Shown piece by piece: positions 25,019 to 36,988 of a DNA stretch of 62,076 bases. Source of the DNA: Parachlorella kessleri (Eukaryota; Chlorophyta; Trebouxiophyceae; Chlorellales; Chlorellaceae); contig BBXU01000254.1 of NCBI GenBank assembly GCA_001598975.1, positions 1-62,076 on the forward strand, in the 5' to 3' direction. The number at the start of each line of letters is the position of its first letter. The first letter of the stretch is position 1. The notes beneath the pieces are model-generated. The model did no database searches, was not told the origin of the DNA, and worked only from the letters and a program-made list of their open reading frames with translations. The translations under genes and the position numbers were made by a program.

Positions 25019-25587
25019 CACTGGAACCGGGGGGCTGGAGCCGTGCCACCCACCGGAGACACCCCCAGCAGATGAACAAGACCTTCCAAGCAGTCTTGCT
25101 GGCAGCAGCGCATGGCAGAGCCGGGCTGCAGTTGCAGTTGGGACCCCCCAAGGTGAGTCTTACATCGCAGTCCCTGTCTGCACGCTGTGGTCCTCGGTTA
25201 TGGTTGCGGAAGGCCTTTGTGCAATGCCAGGGTTCGGTTCGGATGGGACGGTGTTCAACCGTACAACTGCATGTTTCCATTGGGGTAAGGCTCACTCTTG
25301 AGGAGGGGAACACACCCATGCACCTATGCATAGGAGTATAGAGCTGGCTAATATGCTACGTGACATGCCTGCCTTAACCCATTTTCCAGGGGGAGGGCAC
25401 CGATGGCCCACCAATCAGAAGTCAGTGCATGGCAGGATCGTCAGCCCACGCAGGAGCTAGCCAGTCAAGCACCGCAACCTTGCTGGCTAGGCTGCCAACT
25501 GAGCTGCTGCTGCATGTGCTGCACCTGGCTGCACGCCCACTGTCGGCCTGGCTAGATTCGCAGGCTGATGATGGAGCAGCAACCTAG
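25019..25587 (+). pseudogene. out-of-frame 3' exons of ankyrin-like copy 1
   Basis: The rest of exon 3 (25005-25152) and exon 4 (25390-25587) match the last two exons of copy 2. They still encode WVQLALEPGGW and the F-box-like LPTELLLHVLHLAARPLS, but not in the frame that arrives from exon 2. Exon 4 also has one extra base at its acceptor relative to copy 2. Most differences from copy 2 within the F-box-like stretch are at third codon positions, so constraint was recent, or the sequence holds an error. Confidence 0.55.
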
Positions 25588-26088
25588 CCTTGGTGTTACT
25601 CTTAGGTGTCCTGCAGACATTGAGCACACCGGTGGAGCAAGCCTATGTGAACCCTGGGCGGTGTCGCAGGAGATTGTAGGTGTGCTAGCCAGTTGGGCCA
25701 CGGCCTGAGGCAGATTTGGAGACTGAATTGCCCTGTGATTACAAGGTGACCGGCATGAGCTGTGATGAATTCAATCGTTGGCTAGATACTACCCAAGCGC
25801 CTTAGAATTGTACTGCCGTTGGGGATACGGGTGACACAAACCTGCGCAGTGGTCACCACTCCCACAGTTGGAAGACCCTGCTGGTACCATGCTCTGGAGT
25901 TGGCACAAATGACGAGGCTGGGCTATATTTCTGACTTATTAAACATAATGGCGACAGCTGCTAGTTGTAAAACTTTGACCTCTTGTTGCACGTGCATTCC
26001 ATTGAAACCACGATGAGCGCTTTGATGTACTTGAGGTGCGTCCCATCATGGCATGGCATGATCTCACTGGCCAGCCTTCCAGCTTCTA

Positions 26089-29000
26089 AGGGTTCCCGCC
26101 AGTGGCTCTACTACAACATGATGAGGCTGCTACTCTGTGCACATCCGCTGGCATTGCCTGGAAACCGAAAGTCACCTGAATCCTCCCAAGGTGGGACCTG
26201 CTTTGTGCCACACTGTACCACACTGCGAATTCTTAGGCTCGCAGCCTAAGTGGGCTCTGTTTTCTGCTGTGATTTGCTGCCATTTTAATGCCGCAGTGGG
26301 GCTCCGAAAGGTAGCAGGGTGTGAGGGTCGACCCTCCTGACGTCCTGCGTGTTGGCCTGCCCAGGTTTCCTGGGTAGTGCTGATGAAGCTGCCTGGTGCT
26401 CTGCAGGATATCTCATGTGCTTGTGACTCCCGGTGGGCAAGGGCTCGTTCATGTGCCAAGGAGGCAAGGCCGAGTGACCAAAGGCTCTCTGCCGGCAACA
26501 AGGCCGTGGGTGCTGCAAGCAGGTATGCCAGTTTGGAGCTCCTGGCTTCGCCAAGATAAGGACAAGATTAACACAAGGTAGAGCAGCAGTCAGTTGTGAA
26601 TAGACACAACCGTAGGCGTTCAAAAGCAGTGCTGCTGGGCTTGCTACTGCCCCTTGGTCCCGCGCGCTGTACACCCAGCGTACTGCGAGGCGTACCAGCG
26701 GCAAGCTAAAGCTTTTGGTGCCATTTGCATGAAGCTTGCATGAGCAGCCGCTTTGCTCTGGTGCAGTGCCACCATGGTGTTCACGCGCGCCAGGTCAGCC
26801 TTCCAGTTGGAGTATCCACTCTTCGACGCCCTCATAGCAGGAGATGCACAGGCAGTGGCAGCATTATGCACAAGCTACGAGGCAGCCAAGTGTGGTCCTG
26901 GCAATCTCTCAGCTGTCATGCTGGCGGTGCTGCTTAGCAGGGACCAGCAGCTGCCGCTGGTCATAGCAGCAACAGGGCAATGCTCTAAGGCCCAAGGTGG
27001 CGCAGTGGAGGCACCCTTGGATGTCCCACTTACCCAGAGCTTTGACGATCCCCAGCTGCAGAAGTGGCTGACAGTGGCGCAGCTGAAGGACATGGCAGCG
27101 ATGCGGGATCAGCTCATTGCAGAGCGCACCGCCTTAGACTTGGCTGTGGGGCTGGGCAAAGTGGAGCAGGCGAAAGCCCTGGTGGCTGCTGGGGCTGACC
27201 TGCAGCCACTGCTCCGCATTCCGACCTGGGGCTGCCGGGATGGCCGTCGCATCCTTTATGCTCGGCAGCCTCGGCAGCCTCATGGGGAGCATGTGAGGCA
27301 GTATGTTTTGTCACTCTACTCCGGCGAAAGATTGGGCTCAGCAACTGCTGCCATCCTGGGGCAGGTCGCGCGGCTGGCCCTGCAGGCAGGCCAGCCACAC
27401 GCATGTCTGGCAGCGCTGCAGGCAGCAGTCAAGCGCAGCATGCAGCTCAGCCTGGAGGATACCCTAGCTGTGTTCAAAGGGGCTGCAGCAGGGCAACATG
27501 TGGAGGTCGCCATGCATGTGGTGCAGCACAGCAGTCCTAGCAGTCCTAGCAGGCTGCATCACCTGCTGTTGCACACGGACCCCTCTCACCCATCCATTGC
27601 TGCCGTGCTCTTCCCCCACCTGGCGCAGCAGTTCGCAGAGGGTAGGTTGCAGCTGCCAATGGACGATGGCATAGGACTTTTGCTGATGAAGGCCCTGGAA
27701 GCTAAACAACCAGCTGCGGCCCTGTCAATGCTACACACTGTGGCGCACCTAGAGCAGCAGCGGCAGCAGCGGCAGCAACACCATAAAGACGATGCCGTGA
27801 CACAGGGAGTCGATTCACAGTGTCCCGTCCAGGTTGGGCGGCTAGGAACTTCAAGTGCACGTCCCTCCGCGCGCACACCAAGCGGACGCACGTCATCCGC
27901 CGCTGTTAGCGTGCGGGCTTGCCACAAACCGCAGAAGCCTGCAGACTCATGCTGCGAGACAACGCTTGCATCCAACCCGCAGCAGCCGCCGCTGCTGTCC
28001 CCAGACACCCTCAGCATGCTCCTGTGCCTTGCAGCTGGCTATGGGTTCCCAGAGGTGGTGTTGCAGCTCATGAGGCAGGGTGCCGATCTTTGGTGCCTAT
28101 TTGCTGTGCCAGCGGCGCCAGATTTCCAGGGCATCCATTCCACTGTAGCAGCAGTACTATTCCCTCTTCTGGTCCAGCAGTACAAAGATGGCAGCCTGGA
28201 GGTGGCCAGCGGCGAGCAGCTGGCTCTCCTGAGGGGCCAAGCGGCGCTATGCGGCCATGACAAGGACTGCCTTAAACTGCTGCGCCTAGCCGCAGCGTGG
28301 CGACAGCCGCTCAGCAAGGAAGAGGCTTCAGTGGTCCTGCAGGCAGCGGCAAGACAGGGGCAGTGTGCGCTCGTCAGCCAAATCGCTAAACAGTTTGGCA
28401 AGAATGTGCTGATGCAGCTCTTCCACCCAGGCTGTCAGATCCACAGCTCAGTGGTAACTGCGGTGGTGCGGCGCTTGAGCGAGCATCTCACAGCTGGGAC
28501 ACTCAAAATGAGTAGCGGCTGCCTGGGCCAGCTGGTCCGCAAGGCAGCGCAACATGGGGAGGCGCAGGCTTCTGTAGCCCTTCTAGAGGCAGCCAGGCAG
28601 CAACAGCTCCAGCTGAGGGGCGAAGACAGGCGGAACTCACTGCTCGAGTGTGCACTGCATGGAGGGGCAGAGCTCACCAGGAAGCTCCTGGCTGTGGGGC
28701 CACCCCTGACCGCTGCCGAGGCATGCCATGTGGCCAGAAGGGCCGCTGTACATGACCAGGCCGCAGTCCTGGAAGTCCTGCTCGGCGCTGGAGCCCTGGT
28801 TGACGCAGAGCTGGTCCTCGCTGCCGTGGGGTCGCTATCGTGCTCCTGCGTGGCTGTCCTACTGCGTCTTGGGCCCTGCCCCTTGGACCTTAGCAAGCTA
28901 CCCAACTACAGCTGCCCCCTCCTTCGAGTGCTAGAGGTATGCTGAGGCACGGTTCTATAGAGGCACGGTTCTAGCTAGTTATGCCTAGAGGCATGGTTGC

Positions 29001-30515
29001 CGAGCCAACAACGGTCAACTGTAGATTTGTGGAGTGTATATGGGATCTGCTTGGCAGGCAAACAAGGACCACATTTGCTCTCAGCCCTGTCAGGCCTGGT
29101 GCAGGAGCTCAAGGATATGTCACCTCCATGACTTCACACCACTTACTGTGGTACCTTTTGTAATGATGATCCTCCTAGCCTGACAGCTCGGCATGCCAAG
29201 GGACATTGGTTCGAGCACCACTACATGCTTCCCTCGTTCATGCTGCTGCAGGTCTCTAGACATGTCCCAGAGGGAGACAAGCGCCCTCTGCACATAGTAG
29301 AGGCGTTATTGGCTTCAGGTCATTCCCCTGGCGTGGGACAAAACCTTGGGGAGTACTCCCGCATCGGACCAAGCAGGTAGGCTGTCACAATTCAATGGGC
29401 TGTATTGCGACTTTCCTTTGATATTGTCGACAATACATTGAGGTGGGAGGTGAGAGGTTTTCATGACCAGGCAGACCCATTGGCTGATGTGTGTTTGGAA
29501 GGAAATGCACGTGACGGGAAGGGTTGCAGCAGTTTGGTGGGTGCCAGCTGTCTTTGTTCATGGTGGCACAGGATGGTGTGTAGTAGGCTTACCCAGTCTG
29601 AACTGGAGGCCTGCAGATGCATGTCTTCAGTTTAGGTTGGATTAGTTTTAGGTAGGGGGACTGGTTGTGTGAACAAGGGTAAAGGCAAATTGTAGGGACA
29701 GGGGGCAATGCAGTTATGGTCTGGGGCTTGCCTGAGTTCTGATCCGGTATGCCTCTCCCCGGAGTTTGTTTGCAGGTGGGTCCAGTTAGCACTTAAACCC
29801 AGGGGGTGGAGCCCTGCCACCCACCAGCAACACCCGCAGCCGCTGAAGAAGGCCTTCCAGGCGGTCGTGCTGGCAGCAGGACACGGCAGAACCGGGATGC
29901 CTTCGCAGTTGCGAGCTCCACAGGTGGGATCTCCGAAGATGAGACGGATAATAGACCCTGTCTGATGTTGTTCGATGTGCGGAAAATCCTTTGTGCAGTG
30001 CCGGGGCCCAAGTCGGGTGCGACGAACTTCGGTGGCAGCATTGCAGCTCCCTTCTTTATTCATGCTCGCCCTATGGAGCGGCTTGAACCCCCTTCACCTG
30101 TGCCTGGGGGGTAACTGTATGTGGAAGGGGCGAATGTCTTGACTCGGCATGCCTTCCTTGACCCCTTGTTCAGGAGGAATGCACCGACTGCGCACCAAGC
30201 AAAAGGCAGTGCGTGGCGGGGTTGTCAGCCATTGTGGGAGCCAGCCAGTCAAGCACCGCGACTTTGCTGGCTGGGCTGCCAAGCGAGGTGCTGCTGCATG
30301 TGCTGCACCTGGCAGCGCGCCCACTGTCGGCATGGCTACACTTTCCGGCTGATAGTGGAAAGCCACATAGCCTTGCTGTTTTGCCTGAGTGTCCTGCAGT
30401 GGATGAGCAACCTGCTTGAGCGATGCTATGTGGTGCTGGAGAAGACTACAGCATAGGTGTGCCGGTTTGGCCATGGCAGGTGCGGCTTGGAGGTTGGATT
30501 GCAATGCCATTGCGA
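26089..30515 (+). repeat. tandem duplication, unit 2
   Basis: Second copy of the block at 21749-25745, in the same orientation and directly downstream. It is longer, partly from an extra Ser/Arg/Pro-rich segment inside the large exon. Ends are approximate. Confidence 0.7.
26774..30419 (+). CDS. ankyrin-like repeat protein with C-terminal F-box-like motif, copy 2
   Basis: Four exons: 26774-28936, 29252-29376, 29776-29923, 30174-30419 (2682 bases, 893 aa), all in phase. The first exon carries degenerate ankyrin-like helical repeats, such as TALDLAVGLGKVEQAKALV and the final VLEVLLGAGALVDAELV. About 60 Ser/Arg/Pro-rich residues near position 350-410 are absent from copy 1. Exon 4 starts with a Cys-containing stretch and ends with LLAGLPSEVLLHVLHLAARP, which looks like the first helices of an F-box, close to the C terminus. 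The ATG has a strong context (gccaccATGG). An earlier ATG at 26383 in an upstream exon (to 26522) splices in frame and would give 942 aa. If the motif is a true F-box, the protein would be a substrate adaptor of an SCF ubiquitin ligase; this is inference. Confidence 0.75.
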
Positions 30516-31198
30516 AGTTGACCAGCAGTAGCTGTGTTGTTCTTTCAGTAGTGAGCTATCGATTACCCAGGCCCATGACATTGCATGGGAATGCAGGTGA
30601 TAGGAACCTATGCAGTTGCAGTCGTCCCATAGTTGAAAAACCTCGACTGGTAGGCGTGTTGTGGCGTCCATGCACACCATGCTCTCTAGACCATTTGACT
30701 GTAGCATCGGATCAGAAAATGAATCCACAGCAGCAAAAGTGAGGCTGGGCCAAAAATTTGCCGCAAGGCACGGCAAGGCGACAGCCTCTACTATATAACA
30801 GCTGGGAGCTATGTCTGGAAGTGCCAGAAGGTAGATATCAGGTTCATGCTCCCACATGGTGGGACTCAGCACCGCTATGATCCATGGGCCTAACAAAAAC
30901 ATTCCGGACCCAAACGATGATCTCTTTCCAGATGTGCACCTACAACCGTCACTGAGCGCTGTTTACTGATACGACAGTGCACACCATTGCACCAGCATGT
31001 GCGATGGTACAACTGCATGCCGAGCTACAAACCAAAACCGAGGCATGCACACAAAGCTCTACGGCAAGAGACCGTTTGTACAATCCGCATGTACCCAAAC
31101 ATTATTTATTTGAATGCCTCTACTTGCAGAATCCGTCATAAGCAGAATTCGCCATAACTGAAGATAGCTATTGTACCTGCTGCTGTATCCAAGGTAGC
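30420..31198. other. convergent intergenic region
   Basis: This holds the 3' ends of the second ankyrin-like gene and the SnRK2-type kinase gene. Homology between the two duplication units fades around 30515. No exon is supported. Confidence 0.5.
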
Positions 31199-34100
31199 TC
31201 AGTCGTCTGCCAACTCGTATGCCAAATCAGGGTCGGTCAAATGCTGTGCCCGATCCTCATGCTGTGCCTGCTGCGCCAGCCCAGGCCTCATGCAGTTGGC
31301 ATCACCAGCTTGGCCGCCTCCTGAAAGCAGCAGGCCGCTAGGCAGAAGCAAGCAGCTCTGAGAACCACCGCTTGAGCGCCACAGCCTTGCCCCGTGTCAA
31401 GGAACGAAGGAGCGCGCAGATCTCCATGACACAGCAGACAAGCAGCCACAACAAGCATGTTGTACAGCAGGTGGACATATCAGACAGCTAGCCACAAGCA
31501 AGTCCGAGCGCATGTCATCACAGCATAAACGCAAGCGCCCCCACCCGACCAAGTATACTACATGCCACACAGAATGCCTAGCAGGACCTACCTGCATACT
31601 GCGACTGGGCCTGGGCACTAGGGGCAGCCTGTGGCCCTCCCCATGGCTGTGCAGGAGTAGAGGGAGGCTGCTCGCTGCTCACTGACGCCTGGCCCCCACC
31701 CTTGCTCGCCATGGTCTGCACGGTAAGCAAGCATGGGGAGTGGGCACGATGGATTGGAGACTCATGCTGCGGCCGGGACGTGGCGCGCAACCAAGCTGAT
31801 AACCAGAGACGCAACAAGTCGCCCCAGCGCACGAGAGGTGTTGCTAGACGCAAGACGGGGGTGCGCACAACAGCAATGTGTGCGTCGCGTGTATTGGGGT
31901 ACCGTCCATGACTCACCATCAGCTCAGCGTCCATCAGATCGCCACAGATGCTGTCAAAGTAGTGGTCCTGCAGGGGAGGCGGCACAAGAGGGCCGAAGTC
32001 ACATCACAGGATGTGGAGTTCGGAGGTGCACCGATGGCGTTCCTACTGGCATCTCTGTGCTTGGACCCTGTAAGCAAAGCGACAATTTAGACTAGCCTCC
32101 AGGGGGAACTATCTACACCTACACAGCAGCCCTGTGAGATGCACTTTGCATGCACCACCCTTGAGCCCATCTCAACGACCGCTGTGTATAGCATAGCGGT
32201 GATTCCCAACCTTGCTTCTTAGTGAAGCCACTGCTGCTGCAAACACACCCCATGCACTAGTCCTTACCCACCTTGGACAGAGGCATCGCGTCTTCCATGA
32301 AGACCTCCTCTGTCTGCAGGCAACACACCTCACCCACTGGCTAGTCGGCCCGGCCATCAGACAGCCCTCACAGTGCTATGGCAGGCGCCAAGCGAAGCTT
32401 ACATCCCTGCTACAGCTCATCCACGCCCTGCTTGTCATGCTGCTGTTGGTCATTCACTCCATGCAACCCCAGTCCCCAACAGCGCAACAGGGCATGGCAA
32501 TAGATCCAATTGTGCTGGCCAAAATGACGTTGCAGTCCACCAGAAGCACACGCGTTGGTGCTAGCCATTGCACAAGCAGCCGTGGGCAGGCGATTCCCAT
32601 AAAGTTAGAGGGACACCTCCCAGCCTTTGCCTATTTCAAAGCATTCAGATGTGCACGCATGCCTCTCTCTGAAGGGGGGAATGACTGCTTTCACTTCTGC
32701 CTGCCTGTTGTGCTACATGCATGGCCTTTGTATCGGTTCTACCTTGCTCACCTGTATGGGCTCCTCCGCGGCCGCACAGGCTTCCCTCACTATCTGCTTT
32801 ATTTCCTCCTCGCTCTGCTGACCCTGCCCGTCTCCACCACCCCCGCCCCGGTCGCCGCCGTTGCTGCTGTCCCCGCTGCCGCTGCTAGCGAGTTGCGAGG
32901 CCGAGTCTGCCGCTGCCTGCTGGGCATGCTTTGAGCTGGAGGGCTTGGGGGAAAAGCGAAGGAGGCCACGGAGGGTGGTCTTCTTTTTCTTGCCTTCTTC
33001 TTGGGGCGGTGGGGCGGCTGGCAGTACCGCCTGCAACCCACAGCGCATGACTCACTGATTAACGTAGCGAGCCTACTTTGGAAATCCGGTGCAAGCATGA
33101 AGGTCACTGACCTTAGCTTCCTTGCACCGGTGACATAGTTCCAGTGGAAGCCACAGCAGTCAGTTCGCCAGGCTATGCGGAAGACACCGCAAACTGGCTA
33201 CAGCACTGAGCCCAGGCCTTAGGGGATGCACCACCACAGCCAGGTGCTGGGTCTACTCAGGCCACATTAACAACAGTATGCATGGGTGCACATACTGTTC
33301 CACACATGTTGATGCGTGCAGCACGCACTGCAGATGCCAATCGCCGAACCTGCATCTCGGGCGGCAGATTCTGCACAAACCAAGGATGCCGCTGGATCTG
33401 CTCCAGCGTGATGCGCCTCTTGGGGTGCACCACGAAGATTCCCGCCAGCAGGTCCAGGCAAGCGCGGGACAGCCGTACATCAGACGGGATGCTGTACTGC
33501 CCCAAGGCAATGCGCTGCAGCAGCAAGCAGCAGGAGCTTGCATGAAGGCTGGTGTGCTAGACACTAGAAGAGAAGAGGGGGCCGAAGGGTGCAACAGCAA
33601 GAGCACACAACAGTGGCCTGCGACGGCCGCTCCGCGAGCTACAAGGCATCTCCATTGAGTCTCCAAATCCTGCTTGCTGACTTGTACTCAAAACACACAA
33701 CATGAAGGCAGCCCAACATTGTGTATGTCTATTTGGTACATCAATTCCCTTCCCTGCATCCCCACCACCATGTCGTTAGCCGGCTCAAGCACCACAGCAG
33801 TAGACACAGCCACACCTCGAGTGCCTTGCGCTGGTTGCGGGGGTTGACAGGGTCCTCAAAGGGATATGCTCCCACAAGCATCACATACAGGGTGACACCA
33901 CAGCTCCAGACGTCTGCCAGGCAGCCGTTATATTCGCGGCCGGAGAGCACTTCAGGGGCGAGGTAGGCGGGGGTGCCAACTAAGGACTTGGCCTGGGAGT
34001 CCAGCTCAGAAGACTGCATAGGGGATTATGGGTGAGTGAAGGTCAGTAAGTGTTGGTCAGCGACTGCTACATTGCTGTAACGGCCTAGCCCACCCTAGCC

Positions 34101-36431
34101 CGGTAGTTGGTACCGAGGCACCAATGCACCTGCCGAAGCTAAGTGGCTAGGCATGGCACAAATCACTGTTTCGTCAACCGCTGCTCACCCACGCAGCCGG
34201 CCTCCCGCAACGCTGCTAGATCACACAGAAAAGTTGTCCTCACCCGCGCAAAGCCGAAATCACAGATCTTGAGCCGCGGGCGGTGCTGCATCAGCGCCGC
34301 GTAGCTGGTCACAGCAGAGTTGGGCACAGGCCTGTCCAGCAGGTTGTTCTCCAGCTTGAGATCGCGGTGGCAGATACCCTGCATCCCACAACAGATGCCA
34401 GGGGATCTTTGAATTTTCGATTCAGGCAAGCGGCTACCTTCGCAGGTTGTTCTCCAGCTTGAGGTCGCGGTGGCAGATGCCCTGCATCCCACAACAGATG
34501 CCAGGGAATCTTTGAACTTTGATGTCAGACAAGCGGCCACCTTCCAAGTGGTTCTCCAGCTTAAGTTCGCGAAACGGAAAACCTGCACTCAGCAGACATG
34601 CCAGGGAGCCCAAATAAATTATAATGGACATGAAAACTTGGATGGTGTTGCCCAGCACGCAGTTTCCCAGCCTGCACTCAGGGTTGGGGTTCACCCTTCA
34701 CCCACCCCAGTATCATCTGCCCCCCTGGCCCCGCGGCGGTCCCCACAGTGCCAGGGGGTGTCACACCTTCCCTAGTCCTGCATGTGGCACCATGCTGCCC
34801 AGAGCTGGGCAAGGCTAGGTGCGCCACCAATGAGTACACCTTGATAATACACAGCAACGGGCGCATCCATTCCTGAGGCACCGTGCCTTAGCAAAGGAAA
34901 CCTGCCGGCATCAGAAACAAAGCCTACCTTGCTGTGGCACCAGGCCACCCCCGAAATGAGCTGCTGGAAAAAGTAGCGCGCCACATCCTCGTTGAACTGC
35001 CCCGCAGCTGCGATCTTGTCGAAAAGCTCCCCCCCGGAAGCATACTCCATCACGATCGCCAAGTGTTCCTTTGTAAGGAACACCTGCATGCCACTCATGT
35101 AAAGTGTGTGGGTGACGAGGTGCTTGGAATGCAGCCTCACCACCCTGCTCGCTGAGAAGGCTGAAGGACATCCCATAGCGGCGACCCCACTAAAACCAGT
35201 ATGCCCGGATGCTATGCAAATCATGGCCACACAGCACACCACGATTCCCAGGCCGCATGCGGTCTCCCTCGGCCCCGAAACTTTTGATGCATGCTGCTTC
35301 AGATGCCTGCAAATGCCCCTGCATGCGACACCCTCCCCCTCCACCCCCAAGCCGCCATTACCAGAAAACACTGGATCCGGCAGCCCTGCCTCACCCCTCC
35401 CAGCAGCCACTGGCCAGCAACGAAAAGGAATGAAGGAAATATCAGGATGTATGTTGGGCCCGTGCAGGCTTCTCCTCGGCTCAATATGTAGGCCGCATGG
35501 CTGTATGCTAGCTGGGTCCTTGCTTGCCCTGGCACTCACCTCCTTCCACTGAACTATGTAGGGGCTCTGCCCCAGCCGCCGATGGTTGAGGATTTCTCGC
35601 CTTACGTAACTTTCCGTGCTGGCGATCTGCAACCATTGACACACACAGACAGCACCAGTGGCTATTCTCCTCCGGTGGTAGGAACCACGCGCACCAGTAG
35701 CCCAACTGCCTTGGCTTGCACTAAAGCAAGCCGAGTGTTTGTGATAGTAATATAAGCAGCAGAGGTTTGGGGCCACTTTGTTCGTAAGCAGCAAGCACCC
35801 AACCTGTATGTATGTATGCATGGCATGCAGGAGTTTGCCAAGCACATGTAGCTAATGTTGGAGGCGCACGTCCGTCGGGATGGACAACCACTGTCAAGGG
35901 TGAAAGGACTAAAAAAGCTATAAACCAACACACAATCAACGCACCGGCTTGCCGCGCTTCAGGAACTTAATGGCTACTTGCTCCCCAGTAAGCTTGTCCT
36001 GGCACAGCTTGGCAACGCCATACTGCCCTGACCCCAGGTCCTGGATCTGCACCAAGCGCAGATGAACACGCTGTGTCGTATGCTCGGCTCTCAAAACAGG
36101 CTGCGAGACAGGGTCGGGGCAGGAGTGTCTAGTACTGAGGGTGCCCCAGTCTTTCCCTGCTGAAAGTTGTGCAGGAACAAGTAATCTTGCAACTCAAGGT
36201 GCTGCATGTTGTGCAACTGCACCTCAGAGGGGACTCTGAGCGCTAAGGGGCGACTGCCATATATTCCTGTCCGACTTATCCTGCCTTGTAACTGAATCGT
36301 GATTGCCTCAAGGGAAGTTTACCCCGAATACAGACCTGGACATAGCGGTCCGCTCGGTTGCCAAGGTGCACTTGCCCACCGCCTCGTTGCACCGCCGCTG
36401 CCTGAAACATCTGCTGCCATGTTGGTTCCAT
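31199..36431 (-). CDS. SnRK2-type serine/threonine protein kinase
   Basis: Twelve exons (minus): 36336-36431, 35945-36046, 35540-35626, 34928-35083, 34244-34378, 33816-34013, 33350-33514, 32752-33030, 32272-32313, 31917-31967, 31592-31715, 31199-31320 (1557 bases, 518 aa). Kinase motifs: LGSGQYGVA (from L36), VAIK (K59), HRDLKLEN (H151-N158), DFG (187-189) and [29 protein letters not shown] and HPWFVQNLP are close to plant SnRK2. It should act in stress or nutrient signalling. About 20 extra residues separate [12 protein letters not shown] from LKICDFG. The C terminus is long: a Lys patch, a Ser/Gly-rich linker, the helix [11 protein letters not shown], a short [13 protein letters not shown] resembling the SnRK2 regulatory box, and an acidic end (ELADD). 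The intron before the HRDLK exon contains duplicated exon pieces. Confidence 0.9.
34341..34575 (-). repeat. ~103-bp tandem duplication spanning an exon acceptor (SnRK2 gene)
   Basis: Units at 34341-34443 and 34444-34546 are nearly the same, and a partial third lies at 34547-34575. Each unit includes the 3' end of the intron, the AG acceptor and the start of the HRDLKLEN exon. Only the unit nearest 34244 continues into the full exon, so the others are pseudo-exons inside the intron. Confidence 0.85.
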
Positions 36432-36988
36432 GACGGCTGCAGGTCGCACACTGCGACCTCCCTGCGGTTGCCGGGGTAAATTCCCTTGGACTTGTCAGCA
36501 CCTTTCTTCCGAGTCTGCTGCGTCCTCCAGTCGTTGACTTCCACCAATGAGTCAGAATATGTCCAGCACCACCCCTGGTACCCTGCTCACATGAGCGCTG
36601 GCGGGACCATGTCTGGGTTTCCTACAAGTGCGCTTCACTGTATCCCTTCCATTTTTCAACTCGAGTACATTTGCCCTCCTAGAAAGCTCGACGTCATTCC
36701 ACGCCCTTCCTGCGCAACCCTAGCCCAACCAGCAGTATAACCTGGCCTACCCTGGCCAAGGAAAATTAGCACCACGTTATGAGTACAACCATGAGTACAA
36801 CGGACTTTCGTCCCAATAAGTGCCAGCTCAGGACGCCATCTAGCCGAGACAAGCCCTAAAAACATCTCCAGCTTGTCAACCGGACAGCCAGTGGGCTATC
36901 TCGCGGGCCTGCAGCTGATATATGGCCAGGGCAAATTCCACAAAGAACCTGGCTGCAGTGTCACCCCGCAGTGTCCGGCAGGACAAGG
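36432..36988. other. intergenic, SnRK2 promoter region
   Basis: The two minus-strand genes are in tandem here. The stretch must hold the kinase promoter and the 3' UTR of the polymerase gene does not enter it. No coding exon or clear motif was seen. Confidence 0.4.

Larger units (their letters stand above)
21749..25745 (+). repeat. tandem duplication, unit 1
   Basis: This block carries the first ankyrin-like gene plus flanks. It is similar to 26089-30515 in the same order: an upstream exon-like block, the large exon, three downstream exons and some 3' flank. Exons match closely and introns match loosely. The boundaries are approximate and set by eye. Confidence 0.7.

Noticed and set aside
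32212..32934. 240-codon plus-strand open frame
   Set aside because: It runs antisense to the Ser/Gly-rich SnRK2 exon at 32752-33030 and through its flanking introns.
34772..35845. 357-codon minus-strand open frame as a single-exon gene
   Set aside because: It is read-through of introns joining two SnRK2 exons. The kinase motifs in it fit the spliced model, and the intronic parts have no homology I recognise.
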